Assembly (NCBI GenBank): GCA_905233785.1 | Contig: CAJOCV010000066.1 | Location: forward strand, 1 to 13,488 | Direction: 5' to 3' | Origin: an uncultured Oscillospiraceae bacterium | Lineage (GTDB): Bacteria; Bacillota; Clostridia; Oscillospirales; Oscillospiraceae | Length of the DNA stretch: 13,488 nucleotides | Shown here: one piece after another, positions 1-6,658 of the stretch | Layout: every line of letters begins with the position of its first letter | How positions within the stretch are numbered: the first letter of the stretch is position 1 | Notes under the pieces: generated by a model | The model's input: the letters and a program-made list of their open reading frames with translations, nothing else | What the model was told of the DNA's origin: nothing | Databases searched by the model: none | Position numbers and translations under genes: made by a program

Positions 1-99
1 CGAGCGAATGGTCGTATCGGCAACCATCTTGCCGTTCTCGTCCAGAATGACCGCCTTGGTGTAGGTAGAACCGACGTCACAACCGCCAAAATATTTCAT
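1..99 (-). CDS. 2-hydroxyacyl-CoA dehydratase activator (BadF/BcrA/HgdC ATPase family), N-terminal fragment
   Basis: Only the first 33 codons are in the window; the gene continues past the left edge. The protein starts MKYFGGCDVGSTYTKAV, and residues 5-15 are the phosphate-binding loop of the ASKHA-fold activators (GxDxGSTxTK). In this family a homodimeric Fe-S ATPase passes one electron, driven by ATP hydrolysis, to a 2-hydroxyacyl-CoA dehydratase or benzoyl-CoA reductase. The ATG at 97-99 has a CCTCC (GGAGG on the coding strand) at 110-114, ten bases away. It is the last visible gene of the dehydratase locus, separated from the 72-aa gene by about 240 bp that contain a palindromic repeat. 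Activator genes often come first in such clusters, so the order is unusual. The Fe-S cysteines lie outside the window. Family assignment is firm from motif plus context; the cognate substrate is unknown. Confidence 0.88.
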   Translation of the reverse strand, partial: MKYFGGCDVGSTYTKAVILDENGKMVADTTIRS

Positions 100-124
100 T
101 ATACAATAACCTCCGTAATTCTTC

Positions 125-280
125 TTTGGCTCCCCTGCAAGGGGAGCTGGCACGGCGCGTCTCACGCAAGCGCCGTGACTGAGGGGTTTATCCCCCTTTT
201 TTATAGTGCCCGTGGGGGCGGTTTCGGTCTTTTGACCCCTCCGCCCCTGCGGGGCACCTCCCCTTTCAGGGGAGGCATAT
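125..280. repeat. Palindromic dispersed-type intergenic repeat inside the dehydratase locus
   Basis: A GC-rich block of nested hairpins fills most of the gap between the 72-aa gene and the activator gene. Stems seen: 129-135 with 141-147 (7 bp, loop TGCAA); 151-158 with 170-177 (8 bp); 243-247 with 251-255 (5 bp, loop TGC); 257-263 with 269-275 (7 bp, loop TTTCA). The right part, read on the minus strand, resembles the left part (GGCTCCCCTG against GCCTCCCCTG, both followed by GGGG and ending in GAGGGGT), so the block is a degenerate inverted pair. From memory such modules are dispersed in Ruminococcaceae genomes; copy number cannot be seen here. It could weaken transcription or stabilise mRNA between the dehydratase and its activator. 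No coding sequence is evident. Confidence 0.7.
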
Positions 281-336
281 CAGAAATTGCGCTTACGGAA
301 AGCGCGGAAGCGGAATGGAGCAGGCTTCTTCTGACG

Positions 337-555
337 TCAGGTGTCGTACTCGTACTTGGGGTACTTGTTCATGTCATAGGGAGCCTGGAGGGTATCCTTG
401 CGCTCCATATCGTCATAGTGCTTCTTCAGGAAGGGCTCCACGACGTTAAAGAGGAGCTTGCCGTCCAGGTCAAAGAAGAACACGCAGAACAGACCCACAT
501 TCAGAACCAGGCCGACAGCCAGGAGCTTCAGCAGAAATTTAGCAAATTTGCACAT
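337..555 (-). CDS. Small single-pass membrane protein of the dehydratase locus (72 aa), unknown function
   Basis: I do not recognise this protein. It has a short basic N-terminus (MCKFAKFLLK), one hydrophobic helix at about residues 6-29, then a charged, tyrosine-rich tail of about 40 residues ending KYPKYEYDT. No signal-peptidase site is obvious, so it is probably a membrane-anchored protein with a soluble C-terminal tail. The start has a strong AGGAGG (CCTCCT at 564-569) eight bases upstream and lies 15 bp after the stop of the 538-aa dehydratase subunit, so it is almost certainly co-transcribed with it. It could be a membrane anchor or assembly factor for the dehydratase, but nothing in the sequence proves this. 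That it is a real gene is supported by the ribosome binding site, tight operon spacing and sensible composition. Confidence 0.72.
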   Translation of the reverse strand: MCKFAKFLLKLLAVGLVLNVGLFCVFFFDLDGKLLFNVVEPFLKKHYDDMERKDTLQAPYDMNKYPKYEYDT

Positions 556-570
556 CGTATTATCCTCCTC

Positions 571-2187
571 TTACCAGGTCATGGAATCGTCGAAGTCCAG
601 CAGGGACGGGTCGAGCGGTTCTTCGTGCATGACAGTGGTCATGTAGTCGTTGATCTGACGGCGGATCTCCGCGCGGGAGACGGTACGGCTGTCAGGCAGC
701 GCATGAGGAATCCAGAACGCGGGGACGTTCCTGTCGCGGAACTCGTCCTCGAACAGGCCGTGCAGACCCTGAACGCCCTTGCACTGCAGCTGGTCATACA
801 TGGCGACCATGTCGCAGTTGAACTTTTCCATGTACTCCCACAGCTCGAACATATGCTTCATGCCGCCGACGGCCATGCGGCGCATGGGCGCCCACATGTG
901 GTACTGCGCCATATCCTCGAGCGTGTGCTCGTAGGAGTCGGTGCGGAGGGTCATGTCGAACATCAGAGAGTCCATATTGATGACGACATTCAGGCCCCAG
1001 CAGTTGTAGGCCCAGGTGCACCAGTTGGAGTAGTACAGCGGCGCGCACGACCAGGCAATCACGCGGTGGCGGGTCTGGGGGAAGGTGTTGATCTTCTTGG
1101 TGACGCACTTCTCCATGATCTTGCGCACCTTGCCATCGACCTTGTGCCAAATCTCCCAATCGCCGTACTGGGTCTGGTAAATGCGGTAGAGCGCCTGCGC
1201 GACGCCGTTGATGGGATAGCTGGAGGTCTTTGCGGCGACCTCCCACTTCTCCCACTCGAAGCGCTGCAGTTCATTCTGCTGCTCAAGCTTGTGAACCAGC
1301 TTCTCCCAGCTGAAGGGGATGCCGTACTGTTCCTCAATAAACTTCCAGAGCTCTTCAATTTCGCGCATACAGTATTTCTTGACCAGGGGGTCGTCAAAAA
1401 TCATAGGCATGGGCAGGGAGAAGAGCGGCTTGTCAAGGAACCAGTCCTGCAGCGTGGAGGTGGAGACGGAAGCGTCGCAGGCCTCATTGCAGGTGATAAC
1501 GGCGGGAGCGTAGTCGGGCACGTCGTCCAGAACGAAGATACCGGCCTCGGCCTGGCACATCGGGCAGGGGTCACCGGGCAGGCCGATGGACTGCACCGCG
1601 TCGATGTAGTTGAGAACGGTGTGGGAGTTGACGTGGCAGGTGACGAAATAGGGGATCATCTCCAGCGGCACGTTCTGAATCACACCGTCCCAGGGATAGA
1701 AGACGCCGCCCCACACGGTCTCGTTGTGGGCGATGTTGTGCTTGTACAGCTCATTCTGTTTGCCGCCGTGCAGCCGGGTATCGGAGGCAAACATCCGCTG
1801 GAACTGGCGGATGGTGCTGCTGACCATGGCGCGGTAGTGCCACGCGGAGCCCTTCAGCGCCTCGCCGCGCAGACCCTGCAGGCCGCGGTCGAACCAGTGC
1901 AGAACGGGCAGGTAGGTCTGGCCGACCCAGCGGTAGCGCCACACGCCCTTGGCGAAGTTGACGACGCCGCCCATCACCATCAGGTCCTTGACCATCATGA
2001 TGTAGTTATACAGCCAGATCATGTAAAAGTAGTACATGGTGTCCTTGACGCCACGCCACTCTCTGTGCTTATACAGTCCGGTCTTGTCCTCCAGAATTTC
2101 GCCCAGGCGGCGTCCGCCTTCCTCGGCGGTGTGAGGCTTGCCGAACCAAAAATCCTTCAGCGCTTTTTTGATGTCTTTCTTAGCCAT
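571..2187 (-). CDS. 2-hydroxyacyl-CoA dehydratase family large subunit (538 aa), substrate unknown
   Basis: This is a BcrB/BcrC/HgdA/HgdB-fold protein, predicted to bind a [4Fe-4S] cluster and form the catalytic heterodimer with the 403-aa product upstream. Candidate cluster cysteines follow the family spacing: GDPCPMC (C208, C211), TCNEAC (C233, C237) and QLQCKG (C469); extra cysteines lie at 381, 390 and 396 in an aromatic stretch. At 538 aa it is clearly longer than HgdA (about 440-480) and the 370-430-aa subunits of HadBC, LcdAB or FldBC, with most of the surplus at the N-terminus. It is very rich in tryptophan (24 residues), and residues 50-65 are a hydrophobic Tyr/Met/Trp run. The ATG at 2187 is chosen because GGAGGG precedes it; an upstream in-frame start at 2289 would add 34 low-complexity residues from the neighbour's shadow frame. 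It starts one base after the upstream stop, so translation is probably coupled. Confidence 0.85.
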   Translation of the reverse strand: MAKKDIKKALKDFWFGKPHTAEEGGRRLGEILEDKTGLYKHREWRGVKDTMYYFYMIWLYNYIMMVKDLMVMGGVVNFAKGVWRYRWVGQTYLPVLHWFDRGLQGLRGEALKGSAWHYRAMVSSTIRQFQRMFASDTRLHGGKQNELYKHNIAHNETVWGGVFYPWDGVIQNVPLEMIPYFVTCHVNSHTVLNYIDAVQSIGLPGDPCPMCQAEAGIFVLDDVPDYAPAVITCNEACDASVSTSTLQDWFLDKPLFSLPMPMIFDDPLVKKYCMREIEELWKFIEEQYGIPFSWEKLVHKLEQQNELQRFEWEKWEVAAKTSSYPINGVAQALYRIYQTQYGDWEIWHKVDGKVRKIMEKCVTKKINTFPQTRHRVIAWSCAPLYYSNWCTWAYNCWGLNVVINMDSLMFDMTLRTDSYEHTLEDMAQYHMWAPMRRMAVGGMKHMFELWEYMEKFNCDMVAMYDQLQCKGVQGLHGLFEDEFRDRNVPAFWIPHALPDSRTVSRAEIRRQINDYMTTVMHEEPLDPSLLDFDDSMTW

Positions 2188-2188
2188 C

Positions 2189-3400
2189 TTACTTGCCCTC
2201 CTGAATCTGCTTGATCTCAACACTCTCAATGAAGGCCTGGAAGCGGGTACGCAGCTGGCCGGAGGCGGAGTTGATGTATTCCTTCTCAATGGAGCAGACG
2301 GGGATGCCGAAGTCGCGGCGCATGATGACGGTGTCGATCACGCGCTCGTAGCTCCAATACTCGCAGAACTTGTTGGAGGCCACGATCAGACCGTCGGCCT
2401 TGTACTCCTTGCAGAGCTCGGCCAGGTGCTTCTTGCGGGCGCGCATCTCATCCTGCGGCATAAAGCGCGGGCAGTTGCTCGCGTCCAGGTAGTGACGGGC
2501 GATTGCCATAACAGGATCCTCGCCCTCCTTGACCTCGATGATCCGGCGGCTCTCAACGGCGCCGTAGCAGTAACGGTCACACACGACGCGGGCGCCGCAG
2601 CTCTCAATCAGCTTGGTGAAATCAGGGTCGTCGTTCTCGGAGCCGGCGAGAACCACCTTGCAGCGGAACTCCTTCTTCAGATCCGGCTCGCGGGTCTTCA
2701 TCTCCTCCGCCGTCTCGCGCAGGTAGGGGAGGATCAGATATTTGGGACATACCAGACTCACAAGCTGGATCACATGGAACTCATAGCCCGTGATGGTGGG
2801 GTTATCGAGCTTGCGGTACTCACCGATCTCGTTGATGAGACGGGAGACTTCGTTCTGCTGCTCGATGGCCTGCAGAACAGCCTCGTCGGACACGTCGATG
2901 CCGAAGTGCTCATGCAATGTGCCGAGAACGTGCACCCGCAGCTGCTCGGCATAGTGCTCATAGCTGATCTTGGTCTTCTTGAAGGGGACGTCGATAAACT
3001 CGCAGTAGAAATCGTCGTTGTCAATGATGCGCATATCCTTGACGGAGTCAAGGTGCTTTTGCTGCAGGTGCTCCTGGAAGCGGCAGGTGGCGGTGCAGGT
3101 CTCGGTGGCCATCTGTGCGTCAAGGAAATTGAAGCCGCCCTCCAGGGCGCGCTCCATCAGGCTGCGGGCATAGTGGCAGACGCGGGAGGACATGTAGTAG
3201 GTCGCGATGTCGGGGGAAGTGCAGCGCGGCGCTCTCAGACGGACGGAGAAGCAGCCGGGCAGATCGAGAAGTACCTCAGGCATGAAAAAGCAGGTATAGC
3301 CAATCGCTCTCTTGCCGTCGGCCTTGGCCTGCTTGACAAGATCGTTGTTGGCTTCCTGAAGCAGATTCTCAAAATAGATCAGATGTTTGAGATCTCTCAC
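2189..3400 (-). CDS. 2-hydroxyacyl-CoA dehydratase family small subunit (403 aa, HgdB/BcrC-like)
   Basis: First gene of the dehydratase locus. The family pattern is clear: GYTCFFMPE (residues 34-42, equivalent to the GYxCxxxPEE opening), VCHYARS (C75), ETCTATCR (C102, C106), a central LAGSENDDPDF segment beginning the second Rossmann-like half, and SNKFCEYW (C346), the usual third Fe-S cysteine region. By analogy with HadBC and HgdAB it binds a [4Fe-4S] cluster and, after one-electron activation, dehydrates an (R)-2-hydroxyacyl-CoA to the enoyl-CoA through a ketyl radical. Length is close to family norms (370-410). The start is GTG at 3398-3400, with GGAGGG (CCCTCC at 3407-3412) six bases upstream; no in-frame ATG occurs before residue 40. 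Substrate is not deducible: 2-hydroxyglutaryl-, lactoyl-, 2-hydroxyisocaproyl- or aryllactoyl-CoA are all possible, and a reductase role cannot be excluded. Confidence 0.88.
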   Translation of the reverse strand: MRDLKHLIYFENLLQEANNDLVKQAKADGKRAIGYTCFFMPEVLLDLPGCFSVRLRAPRCTSPDIATYYMSSRVCHYARSLMERALEGGFNFLDAQMATETCTATCRFQEHLQQKHLDSVKDMRIIDNDDFYCEFIDVPFKKTKISYEHYAEQLRVHVLGTLHEHFGIDVSDEAVLQAIEQQNEVSRLINEIGEYRKLDNPTITGYEFHVIQLVSLVCPKYLILPYLRETAEEMKTREPDLKKEFRCKVVLAGSENDDPDFTKLIESCGARVVCDRYCYGAVESRRIIEVKEGEDPVMAIARHYLDASNCPRFMPQDEMRARKKHLAELCKEYKADGLIVASNKFCEYWSYERVIDTVIMRRDFGIPVCSIEKEYINSASGQLRTRFQAFIESVEIKQIQEGK

Positions 3401-3472
3401 AGATAACCCTCCAAATTTCTTTCCTTTTTCGGATAAACTGCATGGGCAAAAGCGCCCACTTTCACGCTGTTT

Positions 3473-3501
3473 ATTATAATCTCATGTCAGAGAATTGTCA
3501 A
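3473..3501 (-). promoter_or_regulatory. Consensus sigma-A promoter of the dehydratase locus, with operator-like inverted repeat
   Basis: On the minus strand TTGACA (3496-3501) and TATAAT (3473-3478) are separated by exactly 17 bp, a perfect housekeeping promoter. The expected start near 3466 gives a leader of about 65 nt before the GTG at 3400. The spacer and its edges hold an imperfect inverted repeat (AATCTC and GAGAATT around ATGTCA, 3478-3496), and a 10-bp palindrome AATCCGGATT (3500-3509) overlaps the upstream edge of the -35 box. Either could be a repressor operator; this is inference. A promoter this strong without control would be costly for a catabolic oxygen-sensitive enzyme. Confidence 0.85.
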
Positions 3502-3520
3502 TCCGGATTCAGTCATACTG

Positions 3521-4729
3521 TCAAAAAAGATTTCCTTTTCCTTCACAATTCTTATACATTTTGTCGGAAGTGTCTATATTCCCGAAGGTTTCGATAAAGC
3601 GTCGGATCGTTTCGGCATCGGCGGAGGCTCTGCCCTGGAGCATCGTGGGGCTGCCGCCGCCGCGTCCTTGCATTCCGGCGTTGAGCGTCTTGGCCTCAGC
3701 GCGAAGGTTGACGCTCCGGCTGCCGATGATGTAGCGCCAGCCATCGCTGTCATTCCCGCAAAAGACGGCGGCAATCCGGCACTTTGCCGTCAGGCGGTTT
3801 ACAAGCTCCCGCTGAGCGATCTCATCCAGAAGCTTGTCAAAACAGACGATGTTCTCCGCCGTCTCCGAAAAGGCGTCCGCCATGCTCTGTACCAGGGCGA
3901 GGCTCAGCGCGGCGATGCGCTCCTTTTGCTGCGCTTGCTGCGCGAGCTGCTTTTTCACCGCCTCCGCGATCTGCTCCTTGGGGACGCTCAAAAGGTGCGA
4001 AACCTCGCTGCTCTCCGCCTGGCGGCGGCGGTAATCCTCCAGCGCGTCGAGACCGCAGAGGAGCGTCAGGCGAACGCCGCCTCTGTGCCGCTCAGCAGTG
4101 AGGATTTTCACGAGCATGACCTCCCCCGTCCTGCGCACATGCGGCGCGCAGCAGGCGCACAGATCGACGCCGGGGATCTCCACCAGGCGCACCGCCCCCT
4201 CCAGCTCCTTCTTGCTGCGGTAGGAAAGGGTTTCCAGTTCCTCCGGTTTTGGAAAGAAGCAGCGGATGGGCAGGTTTTCCCGCACGGCGGCGTTGGCCTC
4301 GTCCTCGGCAAGACGAAGCTCCCCGGCGCTGAGTTCCCCGTCAAAATCCACGGTCATGCAGTCCTCGCCCATGTGAAAGCCCACGTTGTTCAGGCCGTAG
4401 AGCCGGTGCACCGTGCCGGAAAGAATATGCTCGCCCGAGTGGTTTTGCATCCGGCGGCGGCGCTGCTCGAAATCGAGCGCACAGGAGACCGTCTCCCCCA
4501 CGGTCAAGGCGCGGTCGGTCAGGTGCAGGATGCGCCCCTCCGTCTCCTGTACGTCCAGCACTCTTGCGTTTCCGATCGTCCCGGTGTCGGCGGCCTGTCC
4601 GCCGCCCTCGGGAAAGAAGGCTGTGCGATCCAGTTCTACCGCAAAGCCGTTTTTGACCGTCTCGCAGGACTTGACAACGGCGGTAAATTCATGCAGATAA
4701 GCGTCTTGATCGTATAATTTTTCCGTCAT
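3521..4729 (-). CDS. alaX: Alanyl-tRNA editing protein AlaX, long form with DHHA1 domain
   Basis: A 402-aa free-standing trans-editing hydrolase that removes Ser or Gly wrongly attached to tRNA-Ala. The N-terminal half matches the AlaRS editing domain: AFFPEGGGQAADTG (residues 37-50), the zinc motif HxxxH in NHSGEH (H97, H101), and the second half CxxxH in CACCAPH (C193, H197). Coiled helices at about 235-290 lead to a C-terminal DHHA1 domain with the glycine-rich motif GRGGGSPTMLQG (355-366). There is no aminoacylation domain, so it is not a fragment of alaS, and the length fits AlaX-L. AAGGAGA lies five bases before the ATG at 4729. It is downstream of serC-serA-mtnN in the same direction, separated by an 85-bp gap with a hairpin repeat. 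Quality control against serine mischarging makes sense beside serine biosynthesis, but that link is inference. Confidence 0.92.
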   Translation of the reverse strand: MTEKLYDQDAYLHEFTAVVKSCETVKNGFAVELDRTAFFPEGGGQAADTGTIGNARVLDVQETEGRILHLTDRALTVGETVSCALDFEQRRRRMQNHSGEHILSGTVHRLYGLNNVGFHMGEDCMTVDFDGELSAGELRLAEDEANAAVRENLPIRCFFPKPEELETLSYRSKKELEGAVRLVEIPGVDLCACCAPHVRRTGEVMLVKILTAERHRGGVRLTLLCGLDALEDYRRRQAESSEVSHLLSVPKEQIAEAVKKQLAQQAQQKERIAALSLALVQSMADAFSETAENIVCFDKLLDEIAQRELVNRLTAKCRIAAVFCGNDSDGWRYIIGSRSVNLRAEAKTLNAGMQGRGGGSPTMLQGRASADAETIRRFIETFGNIDTSDKMYKNCEGKGNLF

Positions 4730-4747
4730 GATTTCTCCTTTACAGTT

Positions 4748-4810
4748 GTAGGGGCGACCTTTATGGTCGCCCGCATCTTTTCTGCGGCCGACCGCAAGGA
4801 TCGCCCCTAC
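4748..4810. repeat. Short hairpin repeat with perfect 10-bp inverted ends, between mtnN and alaX
   Basis: Bounded by GTAGGGGCGA (4748-4757) and its exact inverse TCGCCCCTAC (4801-4810). Inside are two alternative hairpins: 4752-4759 with 4765-4772 (GGGCGACC/GGTCGCCC, 5-nt loop) and 4771-4775 with 4783-4787 (CCGCA/TGCGG). From memory, elements ending GTAGGGGCG...CGCCCCTAC are frequent small non-coding repeats in gut clostridia, resembling MITE/REP sequences; copy number cannot be checked here. No U-tract follows, so it is not a classical terminator, yet the structure could lower readthrough from mtnN into alaX or protect mRNA ends. Confidence 0.72.
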
Positions 4811-4814
4811 GGTT

Positions 4815-5498
4815 TTACAATTCCCGAATTATTTTATCCGCCACCGCGAGACAGAGCTCGGCGGTGTGGCGCAGGGAGCTGTGGAAATCCTCCCCGCCCT
4901 GCATCAGCCCATCGGAGACGCTTTTGATGAGCAGGCAGGGAACGGCGCTGCGGTTGCAGGTCAGCACGATGGCGGCTGCCTCCATCTCACAGATGTCCGC
5001 GCTCCAACGCTCATGCAGCGCGCGCTTGGCCTCTACGCCCTCCACGAACTTATCGGCCGAGGCGCAGGTGACCACCTTCAGCTCCGGCGCGATCTCCACG
5101 GCGCGCTTGACCAGCGCGGGCGTTGTGGGCAGATACACATCCGGATACTCACAGTATTGGCCGGGAACCGTATTGTCGTACGCGCTGGAGTCGAAGTCGT
5201 AGTGTACAACCCGCTCCACGACGCAGGTTTTGGTCTGCGCCATCTCGTCGGTGAGACCGCCCACCACGCCGAAGTTCACCACGAGCTCCGCCTCATAGCG
5301 GTCAATAAGCAGTTGACAGGCTGCTGCGGCGGCGATCTCCCCCGCGCCGGAGCCTATCACATAGAGCTCATACGCGCCCACGTCGTAGTGCAGCACCCGA
5401 AATCCATGGCGCATCTCATCCGAGACAGCCTTCCCATAGCGGGACAGCACCACCTGCATTTCTCGCGTGATGGCGACCAACATTCCGATTCTTTTCAT
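4815..5498 (-). CDS. mtnN: 5'-methylthioadenosine/S-adenosylhomocysteine nucleosidase family protein
   Basis: A 227-aa PNP/UDP-type nucleosidase, predicted to cleave MTA and SAH to adenine plus the thioribose product, a cytosolic step of SAM by-product recycling. Visible signature points: an N-terminal acid in AITREMQ (E13), NFGVVGGL (residues 75-82, where the family usually has GTAGGL), CEMEAAA (E171-A176; E173 corresponds to the ribose-binding Glu) and KSVSDG (D196, the catalytic Asp of the ISD motif). Length is typical (about 230). Its ATG overlaps the TGA of serA by four bases (ATGA), showing translational coupling. The substitutions around GVVGG and the lack of MTA-type context leave room for a related nucleosidase specificity, such as futalosine-type or another 5'-deoxynucleoside, so the exact substrate is less sure than the family. 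Confidence 0.82.
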   Translation of the reverse strand: MKRIGMLVAITREMQVVLSRYGKAVSDEMRHGFRVLHYDVGAYELYVIGSGAGEIAAAAACQLLIDRYEAELVVNFGVVGGLTDEMAQTKTCVVERVVHYDFDSSAYDNTVPGQYCEYPDVYLPTTPALVKRAVEIAPELKVVTCASADKFVEGVEAKRALHERWSADICEMEAAAIVLTCNRSAVPCLLIKSVSDGLMQGGEDFHSSLRHTAELCLAVADKIIREL

Positions 5499-6658
5499 AG
5501 TACGCGAACCCTCACTACATCAGTCATATGGCGGATTGCCTCAGCGACCTCTTCCCCGATCGGCTCGGACAGATCGACAATGGTCACGGCGTAGCCGCCG
5601 CGGGGCTTGTTGATCATGTGCTCGACATTGATATTCTTCTGGCTGATGAAATCCAGGATGCGGGTAATCATGCGCGGCACATTGTGGTGAATGACGCAGA
5701 GACGGCAGACGCCCATGCGGCTGAGGGACACATCGGGCAGGTTCACGCTGTTGCGGATGTTGCCGTTTAAGAGGTAGTCGTACATCTCCTCGGCCGCCAT
5801 GACGGCGCAGCGATCCTCGCTCTCGGGGGTGCAGGCGCCGATATGAGGCAGGGCGATCACATTGGGCGCTTTCAGGATGACTTCATTGGGGAAGTCCGTG
5901 ACATATTTGGCGACCTTCCCGCTCTGGAGGGCGCGGGTCATGGCCTCATCGTCCACGACCTCGGCGCGGCTCTCATTGAGGATGCGCACGCCGTCGCGCA
6001 TCTTGGCAAAGGCCTCGTCATTGAGCATATGGTGCGTCGTCTCCGTATGGGGGACGTTCAGACTGATATAGTCGCAGTTTTCGTAGATTTCATCGAGTGT
6101 GGAGGCATGCAGCACCGAGCGGCTGAGGCGCCAGGCCGCGTCCACGGACAAGAAGGGGTCATAGCCCCAGACCTGCATATCGAGGTCAACGGCGGCGTTG
6201 GCCACCAGCGCGCCGACAGCGCCCAGGCCGATCACACCGATGGATTTTCCCATCAGCTCAGGTCCCGCGAAGGCGGCCTTCCCCTTCTCCACAAGCTTCG
6301 GGATCTCCTCGCCCTGATCGGCGATGGATTTCACATAGTCGATGCTGCCCAGCACATCGCGGGAGGCCAGCACCAGCGAGGCGATCTCCTGCTCCTTCAC
6401 CGCGACGGCATTCGCGCCGGGGGCGTTGAAAACCACGATGCCCTCGTTGGCGCAGTCTGCCACGGGGATGTTGTTGTAGCCTGCGCCCGCGCGCGCGATG
6501 GCAAGCAGCTCCGGGTTTCTGGGGTACTGGTGCAAATCGGCAGAGCGCAGCAGGATGCCCTCGGGGTTTTCCACGCTCTCCCCCACCGCGCAGCCGCGGC
6601 GTTCCAGCGCTTCGATGCCGGCGGGGGCGATGGCGTTCATGGTTTTGATCTTAAACAT
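5495..6658 (-). CDS. serA: D-3-phosphoglycerate dehydrogenase with C-terminal ACT domain
   Basis: First step of serine synthesis: NAD-dependent oxidation of 3-phosphoglycerate to 3-phosphohydroxypyruvate. From the ATG at 6658 (387 aa): N-terminal substrate-binding domain with ARAGAGYNNIP near 56-65, Rossmann motif GVIGLGAVG (141-149) followed by the NAD-ribose acid in WGYDP, and the catalytic triad R231 (in LNESRAE), E259 (in FPNE) and H272 (in PHIGA). The last about 70 residues form an ACT-like regulatory domain, the usual seat of serine feedback. The family more often has NxARG where this protein has NESRAE, as in other short clostridial SerA proteins. A TTG at 6670 could extend the protein by four residues, but it sits one base from the AGGAG and is unlikely. 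The start overlaps the serC stop by 8 bp. Confidence 0.93.
   Translation of the reverse strand: MFKIKTMNAIAPAGIEALERRGCAVGESVENPEGILLRSADLHQYPRNPELLAIARAGAGYNNIPVADCANEGIVVFNAPGANAVAVKEQEIASLVLASRDVLGSIDYVKSIADQGEEIPKLVEKGKAAFAGPELMGKSIGVIGLGAVGALVANAAVDLDMQVWGYDPFLSVDAAWRLSRSVLHASTLDEIYENCDYISLNVPHTETTHHMLNDEAFAKMRDGVRILNESRAEVVDDEAMTRALQSGKVAKYVTDFPNEVILKAPNVIALPHIGACTPESEDRCAVMAAEEMYDYLLNGNIRNSVNLPDVSLSRMGVCRLCVIHHNVPRMITRILDFISQKNINVEHMINKPRGGYAVTIVDLSEPIGEEVAEAIRHMTDVVRVRVL

Noticed and set aside
100..336. Additional small gene in the gap before the activator gene
   Set aside because: Only hairpin-forming repeat sequence was seen, with no start codon plus ribosome binding site on the minus strand.
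175..2214. 679-aa open frame on the plus strand opposite the dehydratase genes
   Set aside because: It is antisense to a gene with clear family motifs, has low-complexity composition rich in His, Val, Leu and Gly as expected of a complement frame in GC-rich DNA, spans a repeat element and lacks a ribosome binding site. Similar long plus-strand frames opposite the other genes (for example 2138-3406, 3668-4717, 5843-6751) were rejected for the same reasons.
3444..3457. GGGC/GCCC hairpin in the leader of the dehydratase locus as an attenuator
   Set aside because: The stem is only 4-5 bp, no U-tract follows and no alternative pairing was found.
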